From Paenibacillus rubinfantis (GTDB lineage: Bacteria; Bacillota; Bacilli; Paenibacillales; Paenibacillaceae): 64,000 nt of DNA. The stretch lies in the NCBI RefSeq assembly GCF_001486505.1, contig NZ_LN909065.1, positions 434,001 through 498,000 of the forward strand, written 5' to 3'. Positions 8,207 to 17,295 of the stretch are shown one piece after another (position 1 is the stretch's first letter; each line of letters starts with the position of its first letter). The notes beneath the pieces are model-generated. The model made no database searches. It had not been told where the DNA came from and saw only the letters and a list, made by a program, of their open reading frames with translations. Made by a program: the position numbers and the translations under genes.

Positions 8207-8808
8207 GACTCCCTCCGAAATTTAATCACCAGTCCCGATACCAGGTCGATCAGGAAGTGACATAGGATCGGCGCCCAAAGCGTCCCTGTTTGTACATAAA
8301 TAAACCCGAGACCATAGCTGCTCGCGAACACCCATGCCGTTGGAATCCAGTGCCGAAGATAACGGACATGAATCGCCGCGAATAGGATACTCGTCCAATA
8401 TGGACCGATCCCATGCTGGATCGCTCCCCGAAACAAGAGCTCCTCGCATACGGCCACAACCGCCGAAATCACGGCGATATGCCAAATCGGCCGTTGGCGA
8501 AAGAGCAGCGAGTTAATGCCCCCGTCGTCCATACTCTCCTCAGAGATAAACCGGGATAACAGCATATCCGCACCAAACATCACCGCGGCTAACCCTGCCC
8601 CCCAGTACAAAAATTCGACACTTTTCGGAATGTCGAACAGGTGAATCGGGTTTCTTTTCTGAAATAACAGAATCACCAGACCGATAAATAAAGTAAGTCC
8701 TTGCGTTAAATACAAATTAATAAGCAGCAAACGATCATTCAGCTGACCGGGGTCGACTTTTTGGATTTTTACGTCGCGCAATTTGAACTTTTTCATAGTT
8801 TTTGTCAA
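8203..8808 (-). CDS. CPBP-family intramembrane metalloprotease (Abi/CAAX-like)
   Basis: 201 residues with about six membrane spans. The family signature is visible: EELLFRG (glutamate pair plus arginine), a histidine in FAAIHVRYL, and a late HFLIDL histidine. CPBP proteins are related to the Rce1 prenyl-protein protease; bacterial members serve in bacteriocin immunity or membrane protein processing, mostly unknown. TTG 8808 is chosen since AAAGGA lies before it; ATG 8796 is an alternative. First gene of a two-gene unit with the coupled 239-residue gene downstream. Confidence 0.85.
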   Translation of the reverse strand: MTKTMKKFKLRDVKIQKVDPGQLNDRLLLINLYLTQGLTLFIGLVILLFQKRNPIHLFDIPKSVEFLYWGAGLAAVMFGADMLLSRFISEESMDDGGINSLLFRQRPIWHIAVISAVVAVCEELLFRGAIQHGIGPYWTSILFAAIHVRYLRHWIPTAWVFASSYGLGFIYVQTGTLWAPILCHFLIDLVSGLVIKFRRES

Positions 8809-8865
8809 ACCCTGTCCTTTATATTATATTAGCGTATTCAATTCAAAATGGTAAGGAGCATCCTC

Positions 8866-9786
8866 ATGATTCGTAAAAATAATGCCAAATTTGAAATGCT
8901 GTTTGTACTTGGTTTTCTCGCCACTCTGGTGATCGCGTTCGGAACCTTCTTCCTGGGGCTGAACATCGGCATTGACAAGACGGAAGCCAAGTACGCTTAT
9001 TTAAAAACTACGCCGATTGGAGAAGAAAACGAAAGCTCTTATCAACAACAGGATTTGGTCACGTTCTACTACGTGGTGTTCCAGCCTTATCAACAGTTCA
9101 AAGAAGACTATCTCACATTGGTCGATGACATGTCTCGAAGCACCTCGAAATCGGTCTCTGCGGACGCGATGAAGGAAATCTGCGAGAAAGCGAAGGCCAG
9201 CTATGAACAAATCGCCGCACAGTCCATTGCAGATTCCTCCCCCTTGCTGAAAGAGGCACAAACTGACTATTTAAGAAGCTTGAAGCTGTTTGAGGACAGT
9301 ATGGACCAGATCAAAACCAAGGCAGGAAGCAAGAAAGGCGCGGAGCTGGCCAAAGTGGTTAACCAGGACGAATTCACGGTAAGCGCCAAAAACTACGGCC
9401 TGCAAGCGCAAAAGAAATATTATTCCTCCATTCTGAAGTGGACCGCGAAAACAAAAACCGGCGTCCCCACCGAATTCACTATTAAAAATAACATCGGGAC
9501 CAAGGAATGGACCGGATATTCGCTAGCCGTTAAAAACAAAGCAATCACCGACATGATGGTGAACGATCAGCTATATGTATCTTATCTGCCGCAGGATCTG
9601 ACCGCTAAAATCGATCAATTGATCGGAAGCGGAAAGGCCGATGCACTGAAATTGACCTCCGTTGCCTCGATCGTTAAGGTTTTGACAGAAACGGACGCCG
9701 TTAAAAACAAGGAATTCGTCAAATGGAAGTCAACGTATTATGCCTCCGAATCGCTGCCGGAGCTGCCGTTCTTTGCGGAGGATTAG
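8866..9786 (+). CDS. Unrecognised membrane-anchored extracytoplasmic protein
   Basis: 306 residues from ATG 8866, which has AAGGAG 7 bases upstream; the in-frame ATG at 8848 overlaps no site. One N-terminal membrane span (about residues 11-33, LFVLGFLATLVIAFGTFFLGL) is followed by a soluble, lysine-rich, helical extracytoplasmic domain with no cysteines. No domain recognised. Lies upstream of the serA leader, with a promoterless-looking 130-base gap behind it. Confidence 0.75.
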   Translation: MIRKNNAKFEMLFVLGFLATLVIAFGTFFLGLNIGIDKTEAKYAYLKTTPIGEENESSYQQQDLVTFYYVVFQPYQQFKEDYLTLVDDMSRSTSKSVSADAMKEICEKAKASYEQIAAQSIADSSPLLKEAQTDYLRSLKLFEDSMDQIKTKAGSKKGAELAKVVNQDEFTVSAKNYGLQAQKKYYSSILKWTAKTKTGVPTEFTIKNNIGTKEWTGYSLAVKNKAITDMMVNDQLYVSYLPQDLTAKIDQLIGSGKADALKLTSVASIVKVLTETDAVKNKEFVKWKSTYYASESLPELPFFAED

Positions 9787-9919
9787 GCCTTGCGGCTTGT
9801 CGCCGGAATCAGACGCTTTTCGACATTAGTAAAATCATAACCAAAATTTTAGGCGGATTCAAGTTTAGTCAAAATCCGAACGACAACCGTCTATCTTTAT
9901 AAAAATGTTCAGGTTAGTG

Positions 9920-9949
9920 TTGACACTTTGCCGGGGACCGTGTTACATT
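9920..9949 (+). promoter_or_regulatory. Sigma-A promoter of the serA leader
   Basis: TTGACA at 9920-9925, 18 bases, then TACATT at 9944-9949. Transcription would begin at about 9956, just ahead of the T-box aptamer. Bases 9787-9919 hold nothing I can recognise. Confidence 0.7.
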
Positions 9950-9959
9950 ATGAAAAATT

Positions 9960-10226
9960 ACATTTGATGAAACACGTTGAAGGAAAAAAGTGTTCGGAAA
10001 GCTTCCAGAGAGCCGGTGGTGCTGCAAACCGGTAGCGGAACGAATGCTTTAGCGCTCCCGAGTCGCTGCGTTGAATTCTTGAGTAGGCGCAGCCGGTGAA
10101 CCCGTTATCGTTCTGTCAGCAATGACAACTGAGGCTGCTTCTGTGAAGGCGCAGCGAATTAGGGTGGTACCACGATGAACTCTCGTCCCTTACTACGGAA
10201 GTAGTGTGCGGATCGAGAGTTTTTTT
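9960..10226 (+). promoter_or_regulatory. T-box riboswitch upstream of serA, probably serine tRNA-responsive
   Basis: The conserved T-box AGGGTGGTACCACG is at 10161-10174. It is followed by a terminator: ACTCTCG pairs with CGAGAGT across 10179-10219, then seven T. The stem I region carries the AGAGAGCCGGTGG...ACCGGT pattern at 10006-10033. AGC at 10051-10053 (a Ser codon), just before GCTCCCGAG, is my candidate specifier, in keeping with the downstream serine biosynthesis gene. Uncharged tRNA would stabilise the antiterminator. The T-box is certain; the specifier codon is a judgement from the gene identity. Confidence 0.9.
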
Positions 10227-10431
10227 AGTTTATCAAGCGCAGCTTGTAAACGAACGCGGACAACGATCTTCACGTCCTTAGGTACCTCCGTTCTTTTGCG
10301 CGGTGATAGGACACAGCGTCACTGGAGGACATTTCCTCTGAAACCCGTCAGCTTATGCTTCCGATGAAAGCGATGCATGTCGACTTTCCAGGAAGCCTTG
10401 CTATATAAAACTTTTAGGAGGGTCAATAATC
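10227..10431 (+). other. Leader segment between T-box terminator and serA
   Basis: About 200 bases downstream of the attenuator. An imperfect hairpin (GTTTATCAAGC/GCTTGTAAAC) lies at 10228-10251; nothing else is recognised until the TTAGGAGGG ribosome site before ATG 10432. No open frame of note. Confidence 0.4.
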
Positions 10432-12021
10432 ATGTTTAAAGTGTTAGTATCGGATCCGATCAGTGACTTGGGAATTCAGCAGCTGATGGATGCAGCCGAC
10501 GTTGAGGTCGATAAGAAGCCAGGTCTCAGCGAAGACGAATTGGTGCAGATCATTCCGCAATATGACGGTCTTCTGGTCCGCAGCCAAACGAAAGTAACCG
10601 AAAAAATCATGGAAGCCGGGACCCGCTTGAAAGTCATCGGCCGCGCAGGCGTCGGGGTCGACAACATTAATCTGGAGGCCGCAACGAAGCGCGGGATCAT
10701 CGTCATTAACGCTCCAGACGGCAATACGATTACGACCTGCGAGCACGCATTTGCGATGATGATGGCATTGGCTCGCCATATTCCTCAAGCTTACGCCAAA
10801 ACGATTAACGGCGAATGGGACCGTAAGTTCCTGGGCGTGGAGCTGCGCAACAAAACGTTGGGCGTGCTGGGCATGGGCCGGATCGGCAGCGAGGTTGCCA
10901 AGCGGGCCAAAGCGTTTGGCATGGATATCCTCGGGTATGACCCGTTCCTCACCGAGGATCGTGCCGAGAAGCTAGGCGTGAAGCTGGCCACCGTGGATGA
11001 AATCATTCGCAATGCCGACTTCATGACCGTGCATACGCCATTAACGCCGGAGACCAAGCATATGATCGCGCGTCCGCAGTTTGAGGTGATGAAAAAAGGC
11101 ATGCGTATCGTCAACTGCGCCCGCGGCGGCATCATTGACGAAATGGCGCTGGTTGAAGCGATCGATCAGGGCATCGTCGCCGGGGCTGCCTTCGACGTGT
11201 TCGAGAAGGAACCGCCGGAAGCCGATCATCCTTTCCTGAACCATCCGAAAATTATCGTAACCCCGCACCTTGGCGCCTCAACTGTAGAAGCCCAAGAGAA
11301 CGTGGCGATCGACGTCTCAGAGCAGGTTCTCCATATCCTGCGCAACGAGCCGTTCAAAAATGCCGTCAACATGCCGCCGGTAGCCGCCAGCGTCATGAAC
11401 AAACTGCAGCCTTACTTTGAGCTTGGCGAGAAAATCGGGATTTTCCTGTCCCAGCTGAACAATCAAGCTGTGAAGGAAATCCATGTCGACTACGCTGGGG
11501 ATCTGGCGGAAGTCGATACCCAACCGCTCACCCGCTACATTATCAAAGGGGTGTTGTCCCGCCATTTCGCCGGAGACGTCAATATTGTCAACTCGATGCA
11601 TCTGGCGAAAGTCCGCGACATCAACGTTGTCGTATCGCAGGCTTCGGCCACCAAAGGTTTCACCAACCTGATCTCGGTGACGCTGAAGGCTCAAGACGGA
11701 GCGGAGCGCCGGGTTGCCGGTACGCTTCTTAACGGGTATGGCGCACGGATCGTACAGATCGACAAATTCCCGGTCGACGTTGCGCCGGAAGGCCATCTGA
11801 TCTTCATCTCGCATAACGACAAGCCGGGGATCATCGGTCATGTAGGTACCCTGCTCGGCAAGAACGACGTCAACATCGCCTCCATGCAGGTGGGACGGAA
11901 GCTGGTTGGCGGCGAAGCCATCATGGTGCTGACCGTCGATAAGGCCGTGACGAAGGAAGTGCTCGACGAATTGACAAAGCTTCCCGAACTGAACAAAGCA
12001 CAGCATATCATTTTTGCCTAA
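10432..12021 (+). CDS. serA: D-3-phosphoglycerate dehydrogenase
   Basis: First step of serine synthesis: oxidises 3-phosphoglycerate with NAD. 529 residues, the long form: substrate domain, NAD domain with GMGRIGSEVAKRA near residue 145, catalytic RGGIIDE/Arg and Glu regions, histidine in TPHLGAST near residue 280, an intervening (allosteric substrate-binding) domain from about 320, and a C-terminal ACT domain starting near FISHNDKPGIIGHVG. The ACT domain usually confers serine feedback. It is monocistronic under a T-box leader and ends at a bidirectional terminator. Confidence 0.97.
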   Translation: MFKVLVSDPISDLGIQQLMDAADVEVDKKPGLSEDELVQIIPQYDGLLVRSQTKVTEKIMEAGTRLKVIGRAGVGVDNINLEAATKRGIIVINAPDGNTITTCEHAFAMMMALARHIPQAYAKTINGEWDRKFLGVELRNKTLGVLGMGRIGSEVAKRAKAFGMDILGYDPFLTEDRAEKLGVKLATVDEIIRNADFMTVHTPLTPETKHMIARPQFEVMKKGMRIVNCARGGIIDEMALVEAIDQGIVAGAAFDVFEKEPPEADHPFLNHPKIIVTPHLGASTVEAQENVAIDVSEQVLHILRNEPFKNAVNMPPVAASVMNKLQPYFELGEKIGIFLSQLNNQAVKEIHVDYAGDLAEVDTQPLTRYIIKGVLSRHFAGDVNIVNSMHLAKVRDINVVVSQASATKGFTNLISVTLKAQDGAERRVAGTLLNGYGARIVQIDKFPVDVAPEGHLIFISHNDKPGIIGHVGTLLGKNDVNIASMQVGRKLVGGEAIMVLTVDKAVTKEVLDELTKLPELNKAQHIIFA

Positions 12022-12079
12022 TTGGTTTGAAATTCCGAGGATTGTTCCACGGTGAACAAGATTTATCTGCGGCATTCAA

Positions 12080-12117
12080 CAAAAAAACATCCTTCTTCGC
12101 GAAGGATGTTTTTTGTT
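12080..12117. terminator. Bidirectional terminator between serA and resE
   Basis: AAAAAACATCCTTC and GAAGGATGTTTTTT form a near-perfect stem with a TTCGC loop, flanked by A and T tracts, serving both convergent genes. Confidence 0.9.
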
Positions 12118-12119
12118 GA

Positions 12120-13559
12120 TTACGTGGTTTGTCCCGATTCGACAGGAAGCAAGAAATGAAAAGCCGTGCCTTTGCCGATTTCACTATCGGCCCAGATCGA
12201 GCCATGATGAGCGTCAATGATATTCTTGACAATCGAAAGCCCCAAACCCGTACCGCCGTTTTCACCGCGAACCCGGGCCTTGTCGGCTTTATAGAAACGA
12301 TCGAAGATAAACCGTAAATCATCGCTGGGGATGCCCACTCCGGTATCCGCCACGCTCACGTGAAGCTGCTTGCCTTGCGCTCCCGGTTCTATGCGAGCCG
12401 TTACCGCCACTTTCCCTCCTTCCGGCGTATGCCGGAAAGCATTGTCCAGCAGGTTGGTCAGCACTTGCTCCAGCCGGTCTTCATCGGCTTGCAGCTTCAG
12501 TCCCCCTTCGCTCAGTTCCAGCGCGAGCTCAACGCCGTTCTCCTTAGCCCGCACTTGAAACTTACGATCCACCCGCTCGGCCAACTCGCGGAAGTCAATC
12601 TGACGCATGACCATATCCGTATGCCCCGCCTCCATGCGGGCCAGATCCAGCAGGTCACGAACAAGCCGCCCCATCCGCAAGGACTCGTCATGAATGACTT
12701 GAGCCAGCTCCGCGCTTTCTTCCGGGGACGACGCCATGCCGTCCAACAACGCCTCGCTGTAGCCTTGCATCATCGAGAGCGGGGTCCGGATTTCATGGGA
12801 TACATTCGCAACAAAATCGCGGCGCATCTTCTCCAGACTTACCTCTTCCGTCACATCGCGAAGCACAGCGACCGCCCCGCGAACCTCGCCGTCCGAGGAT
12901 AGCGGGGCCATATGCACGGACCAAACGCCCTTCATGACATGTACGTTCATCTTCTGGTCGTTCTCCTGATTCAGGAGCCGGCGAAACATCGGTAGCAGCG
13001 GTTGCGGAACCACCTGCCCTTCTCCAGTAAGCACAGGCCGGTCCTCCCCCTCTTCCTCGGTCAGATCGCCCCACATTTGCAGAATCCGATCGCCCGGTGG
13101 ATTGGTTAGGATCACATATCCCTCTCGATCTAAGGTGATCACGGCATCGTTCATGCTGCGCAGGACGCTGGACAGATGCTCTTTCTCATGCTTCAGGCTG
13201 CGGATCGTATTCTCGAGCTCCTCCGCCATATGATTAAACGTAATCGCTAGTTCGCCAATCTCATCGCTTGTGCGAAGCGACAAACGGGTGTCGTATTTCC
13301 CCTTGCGTACCGAATCTGCAGCCTGGATGAGCTGTTGCATCGGTTGGGTAATCTTTGTGAACAGAAACAACGCAAAAAACGTAGTGAGCGAAAATCCGAT
13401 CATTGAGACGATCACAAACAAACGTTTGACCGCTCCGGAGTTCGTAAAATTCGTATCGATATACGGCAGGAGGAACAGCCCCATCAGCATCAGGACGCAG
13501 GCTACCAAGCAAATGATCGTGATCCACAGCTTACCGACGAGCGTTCTCCAGAAGTTCAC
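12120..13559 (-). CDS. resE: Sensor histidine kinase ResE-like
   Basis: Sensor kinase partner of ResD. 479 residues: two membrane spans (about 12-31 and 47-68) separated by only some 15 residues, HAMP domain (about 70-120), PAS domain (about 125-235), phosphoacceptor His255 in VSHEIRTP, and a HATPase domain with NLLDNAFRH, DTGVGIP and GGTGLGLSIV. B. subtilis ResE has a large extracytoplasmic domain that is absent here, so sensing presumably relies on the PAS domain. It immediately follows resD. ResDE governs the response to oxygen limitation and nitric oxide in B. subtilis. Confidence 0.88.
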   Translation of the reverse strand: MNFWRTLVGKLWITIICLVACVLMLMGLFLLPYIDTNFTNSGAVKRLFVIVSMIGFSLTTFFALFLFTKITQPMQQLIQAADSVRKGKYDTRLSLRTSDEIGELAITFNHMAEELENTIRSLKHEKEHLSSVLRSMNDAVITLDREGYVILTNPPGDRILQMWGDLTEEEGEDRPVLTGEGQVVPQPLLPMFRRLLNQENDQKMNVHVMKGVWSVHMAPLSSDGEVRGAVAVLRDVTEEVSLEKMRRDFVANVSHEIRTPLSMMQGYSEALLDGMASSPEESAELAQVIHDESLRMGRLVRDLLDLARMEAGHTDMVMRQIDFRELAERVDRKFQVRAKENGVELALELSEGGLKLQADEDRLEQVLTNLLDNAFRHTPEGGKVAVTARIEPGAQGKQLHVSVADTGVGIPSDDLRFIFDRFYKADKARVRGENGGTGLGLSIVKNIIDAHHGSIWADSEIGKGTAFHFLLPVESGQTT

Positions 13560-14276
13560 TTATTTCGAAACCTCCAGCTTGTAACCCACGCCCCATACGG
13601 TCGTGATCATGGCGGCGGATTCCGGCGATACCTTGTTCAGCTTCTCGCGCAGCCGTTTGACATGTGTGTCAACCGTGCGCAAATCGCCAAAGAACTCGTA
13701 ATTCCATACGTCCTTCAGTAACTCTTCCCGGGAAAATACCTTATCCGGCGAAACCGCCAGATAATGCAGCAGCTCATATTCCTTTGGCGTTAAGCTGACT
13801 TCTTGGCCGCTGGCGGTTACCCGGTGGGCGTCATGCTCTATAACGAGATGAGGGAACACGATATTGTTGCTAGTCCCGCTTTCTTTAGTTAAATAGGCCG
13901 TTGCTGAAGCGCGTCGCATAATCGCTTTGACCCGGTAGATGACCTCTCGAGGGCTAAACGGCTTCACGACATAATCGTCCGCTCCGACCTCAAAGCCCTG
14001 GACGCGGTTAATTTCCTCGCCCTTGGCCGTCAGCATCAGCACCGGGGTTGCTTTGACTTGTCTCAAACGGTTACAGACCTCGACGCCGTCAATGCCCGGC
14101 AGCATGACGTCGAGCAGAATCAACCCATAATCGCCGGAGGTCGCCATTTTCAAGGCGGTCTCTCCGTCTTCGGCTTCATCGATTTCGTAGCCTTCTTTTT
14201 CCAAGTACATTTTCAGCAGCCGGCGAATCCGCTCCTCGTCATCGACTACCAGAATGCGGTTTGCTTGATCTGACAT
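13560..14276 (-). CDS. resD: Response regulator ResD (OmpR family)
   Basis: 238 residues: receiver domain with acidic pocket VVDDEE, phosphorylation site Asp56 in LILLDVMLP, conserved KPFSP lysine, then an OmpR/PhoB winged-helix DNA-binding domain (TPKEYELLHYLA...LRTVDTHVKRLREK). I prefer ATG 14276 (MSDQANRIL); upstream in-frame codons add a non-conserved decapeptide. Its stop abuts the resE start. Part of the resABCDE operon order known from B. subtilis. Confidence 0.93.
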   Translation of the reverse strand: MSDQANRILVVDDEERIRRLLKMYLEKEGYEIDEAEDGETALKMATSGDYGLILLDVMLPGIDGVEVCNRLRQVKATPVLMLTAKGEEINRVQGFEVGADDYVVKPFSPREVIYRVKAIMRRASATAYLTKESGTSNNIVFPHLVIEHDAHRVTASGQEVSLTPKEYELLHYLAVSPDKVFSREELLKDVWNYEFFGDLRTVDTHVKRLREKLNKVSPESAAMITTVWGVGYKLEVSK

Positions 14277-14340
14277 TAACAACAACCCCTTCATCATCTT
14301 ACCCAATCTGTTGAGCAGTCCATATGGTCTACTTGCTTGG

Positions 14341-15606
14341 TTAATCGGTACCCGCGTAGGAGTGCAGACCCGCGATGATCAAATTCACCCCTACCAGCGT
14401 AAACATTACAACCAGAAATCCCAAGACGGCTAGCCACGAAGCCTTGCGTCCCTGAAACCCTCGCGACAAGCGCAAATGCAGATAAGCACTGTAAAAGAGC
14501 CAGGTAATCAGCGCCCAAACTTCCTTCGGATCCCAGCCCCAGAATCTGCCCCAGGCCTGCTGCGCCCAGATCATGGCAAATACGAGCGCCCCCAGCGTAA
14601 AGATGGGGAACCCAATCGCAATCGCCCGGTAACTGATCTCATCCAGATCATCCGGATCGATGGCCCGAAGCGCCGGTGATAGGGCCGAACCAAGCGGTTT
14701 GCGCAAAATTAAACGAAGCAGCACATAAAGCACGATACCCGTTAGTATTGCCCAAATGACCGTGTTCAGCTTGCGGCCCGCCGTTTCCCCTTTCATCCAG
14801 GCAGGTGCCTCGAATAACGGCTTTGTAATTCCAAGGAACGGCTGAATTTGCTCCGGTTCACTTTGATGCGGACCGACGATCGGCGGCAGATTATAGATTT
14901 CTTTATCCTCTATTGTACTATCCTGATCTACTTGGCTGTCAATCGTTGTCTGATTTTGTACGAAGACGGCTTCATATCCGGCTGCCCGAAAGGCGAAAAC
15001 GGAAACAATAAAGCCCAATACTATAATAATAGAAAAAAGCGTAAATTCAACCCACCATTTTTGCCGCCGACCAGGCCGATCGGTAGCCTTGAAGTCCACG
15101 GCGCGCAGCAGGTACATCAATCCAGCGATAAACCCGACGGCGAAAAATGACTCGCCGGTGGCTGCCAGCGTGACGTGGATATAAAGCCAAATGGAGCGGA
15201 GCGATGGTATTAATGGCTGTACGTCCTGCGGAAAAACCGCGGCATAGGCCATAATTAGAATCGCCAGCGGGAGCGCAAACACCCCGAGCAGAATTTTCCG
15301 GTAAATGATAAAGATGATGGTGAACGCCACCATAATCATCATAGACAAGAACGACATAAATTCGTACATATTGCTGACCGGCACATGTCCGCTGTAGGCC
15401 CAGCGCGTAGCGCAGTACACAAGATGCGACAACAGCCCCAGCGAGGAGACGCCAAACGACAAACGTCCCCATTTAGTTTCATGGCGCACCGGATCGCGAT
15501 TACGCCACGTTTTCCCCGTTACAGCCACCACATAGAAAATAAAAGCCGCGCAATATAGCAAAAAGGCCGTCATAAATGCGACTCTACTGATTTCTAGAAA
15601 GTTCAT
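14341..15606 (-). CDS. resC: Cytochrome c biogenesis protein ResC/CcsA
   Basis: System II cytochrome c maturation: with ResB it moves haem across the membrane and attaches it to apocytochromes. 421 residues, polytopic, with the tryptophan-rich haem-handling motif WGRFWGWDPKEVWALITW near residue 355 and flanking histidines. A non-conserved hydrophilic loop rich in acidic and Gln residues lies around 225-260. Overlaps resB by four bases, indicating coupled translation. Confidence 0.95.
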   Translation of the reverse strand: MNFLEISRVAFMTAFLLYCAAFIFYVVAVTGKTWRNRDPVRHETKWGRLSFGVSSLGLLSHLVYCATRWAYSGHVPVSNMYEFMSFLSMMIMVAFTIIFIIYRKILLGVFALPLAILIMAYAAVFPQDVQPLIPSLRSIWLYIHVTLAATGESFFAVGFIAGLMYLLRAVDFKATDRPGRRQKWWVEFTLFSIIIVLGFIVSVFAFRAAGYEAVFVQNQTTIDSQVDQDSTIEDKEIYNLPPIVGPHQSEPEQIQPFLGITKPLFEAPAWMKGETAGRKLNTVIWAILTGIVLYVLLRLILRKPLGSALSPALRAIDPDDLDEISYRAIAIGFPIFTLGALVFAMIWAQQAWGRFWGWDPKEVWALITWLFYSAYLHLRLSRGFQGRKASWLAVLGFLVVMFTLVGVNLIIAGLHSYAGTD

Positions 15607-17273
15607 GGACGTTTCCCCCTGTTTTCCAATGACTTCTCATCCGCTTCCAGGCCCATCAACTTCAGGAACCCAGACACTTCGCGGCGCATGCCAAACCAAT
15701 TTTTCGTTGTGTGTCCGCCCAACGTCAACTGACGGTCGTCCACACGCAGCCAAATTCGGCGATGCTGCCAGTAAAACCCTAAAATCAACCCAAGCATCAC
15801 AATTCCGAGCCCCAACCAAACAAACGGCATCGCCCGGTCGATCCGGATGTTCAAGTAACTGGACGCTTCGATAAAATCCACGTCCTCCATCCCAAGGACG
15901 TCCAGCTGCAGCTTCGACTGCACTCCGCCAAGCTGCTGGTTAATCGCCTCCTGCTGAAACCGCTCCTTGTCGACCTGCTTGGGAAAGTAAATGTACTGCG
16001 CGCCTTCTGCCGGAAGATCCGGTCCCTGGATCAAAAACAAAAAGGCTGGCGCGTTAGGCTCGCCGGAGATCGATACCGGCTGCCCCTCGTCGTTCAAGGA
16101 AAAATCCATATATTTATTTTGCAGCGTTAATCGATAAGGACCCACCTCATACTCGCGTTGTGGATCACGCATATCCAGTTTAAATTTACCGTAGGATTCC
16201 CCGGTTTTGGCATCCACCAAGGCCGGCTGCACGGATCTCAGCTTCGGCGTGAGATCGAAATCAAACTGGTACGCTTGAAGACCTTTGTAACTCAGCGGAT
16301 CATTCACCCGGATCGCATGTCGCTCCACTTCCCGCAATTGAGGCTCCTTGGAAGGATCGTCGCAATCGCCCGTGCATTCATAAAGGACCGCTTGCGTTTC
16401 GTACAGTTTCGGCACGACTTTCTCCCTTGCTTTGAAATCCTCGGACATTTCGTCCTCACTGTAATATTCGACCGTAAACTTCTCATTTTTTAGATAAAGG
16501 TTAGTTTCCGGAATCCGTGTAATCTCTCCTTCGGGAAACCAGTAGTGTTTGTCCAAGTGAAGACCCGGCAAACCGCGGAACAAGACCGCAAGCAGAAAAA
16601 TGATCAACCCGATATGAATGATGTAAGGGCCCCAGCGGCTAAATCGCTGCTTCTCAGCCAGTAGAGCGCTACCGTCCGTATACACGCGGTAATGCTTCTT
16701 TCGCAAAGGTTGTACGGCCCGCTGAACCCATTCAGCACCATCTTCATCGATTTCCCCTTGGTAGACGACTTTTTGCCGGGTGAGGAAATCAAGGTGCTTA
16801 CGCACCTTTTGCTTTGAAAGCGCTTTGTATAACGGAAGCACGCGATCCAGGCTGCAGATCACCAGCGAAGCACCGATCATCACGAGCAGCAGGATAAACC
16901 ACCAGGATTCGTACGTATGGGATAGGCCTAGGCGGTAATAGATTTCGCCGATCGTTCCGTATTTGTTTTTGTAAAAGGTGGACGGGTCGAAGTTGATAAA
17001 GTTACTCTCCTGCTCAAATACCGTGCCGAACATCGCACCGATGAGTGTGATGATGATCAGGTAAATGGCCACCTTCACGGAGGAGAAGAAATTCCAGATC
17101 CGATCGATTACGTTAGGATTGGCTCGCTGCGATCGCCGGGCGACCCCGTCATAACGCATCTCCAGCAGCCCGCCGGGCTGCTCGTCCTCAATTAGCGGTT
17201 TGCCGCAGGCTTCGCATAACACGGTCCCTACCCGATTCTGGTGGCCGCATTCACATTTTGTATTCTGAATCAC
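15603..17273 (-). CDS. resB: Cytochrome c biogenesis protein ResB
   Basis: Partner of ResC in the haem ligation complex. 556 residues, with three N-terminal membrane spans (first near 70-90), a large extracytoplasmic domain and a last span near 485-505. The first 30 residues form a putative zinc ribbon (Cys7, Cys9, Cys20, Cys23) ahead of the ResB domain, a cytoplasmic add-on. Lies 22 bases after the resA stop and overlaps resC. Confidence 0.94.
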   Translation of the reverse strand: MIQNTKCECGHQNRVGTVLCEACGKPLIEDEQPGGLLEMRYDGVARRSQRANPNVIDRIWNFFSSVKVAIYLIIITLIGAMFGTVFEQESNFINFDPSTFYKNKYGTIGEIYYRLGLSHTYESWWFILLLVMIGASLVICSLDRVLPLYKALSKQKVRKHLDFLTRQKVVYQGEIDEDGAEWVQRAVQPLRKKHYRVYTDGSALLAEKQRFSRWGPYIIHIGLIIFLLAVLFRGLPGLHLDKHYWFPEGEITRIPETNLYLKNEKFTVEYYSEDEMSEDFKAREKVVPKLYETQAVLYECTGDCDDPSKEPQLREVERHAIRVNDPLSYKGLQAYQFDFDLTPKLRSVQPALVDAKTGESYGKFKLDMRDPQREYEVGPYRLTLQNKYMDFSLNDEGQPVSISGEPNAPAFLFLIQGPDLPAEGAQYIYFPKQVDKERFQQEAINQQLGGVQSKLQLDVLGMEDVDFIEASSYLNIRIDRAMPFVWLGLGIVMLGLILGFYWQHRRIWLRVDDRQLTLGGHTTKNWFGMRREVSGFLKLMGLEADEKSLENRGKRP

Positions 17274-17295
17274 CGATGATGTCCTCCTCTCGTGG

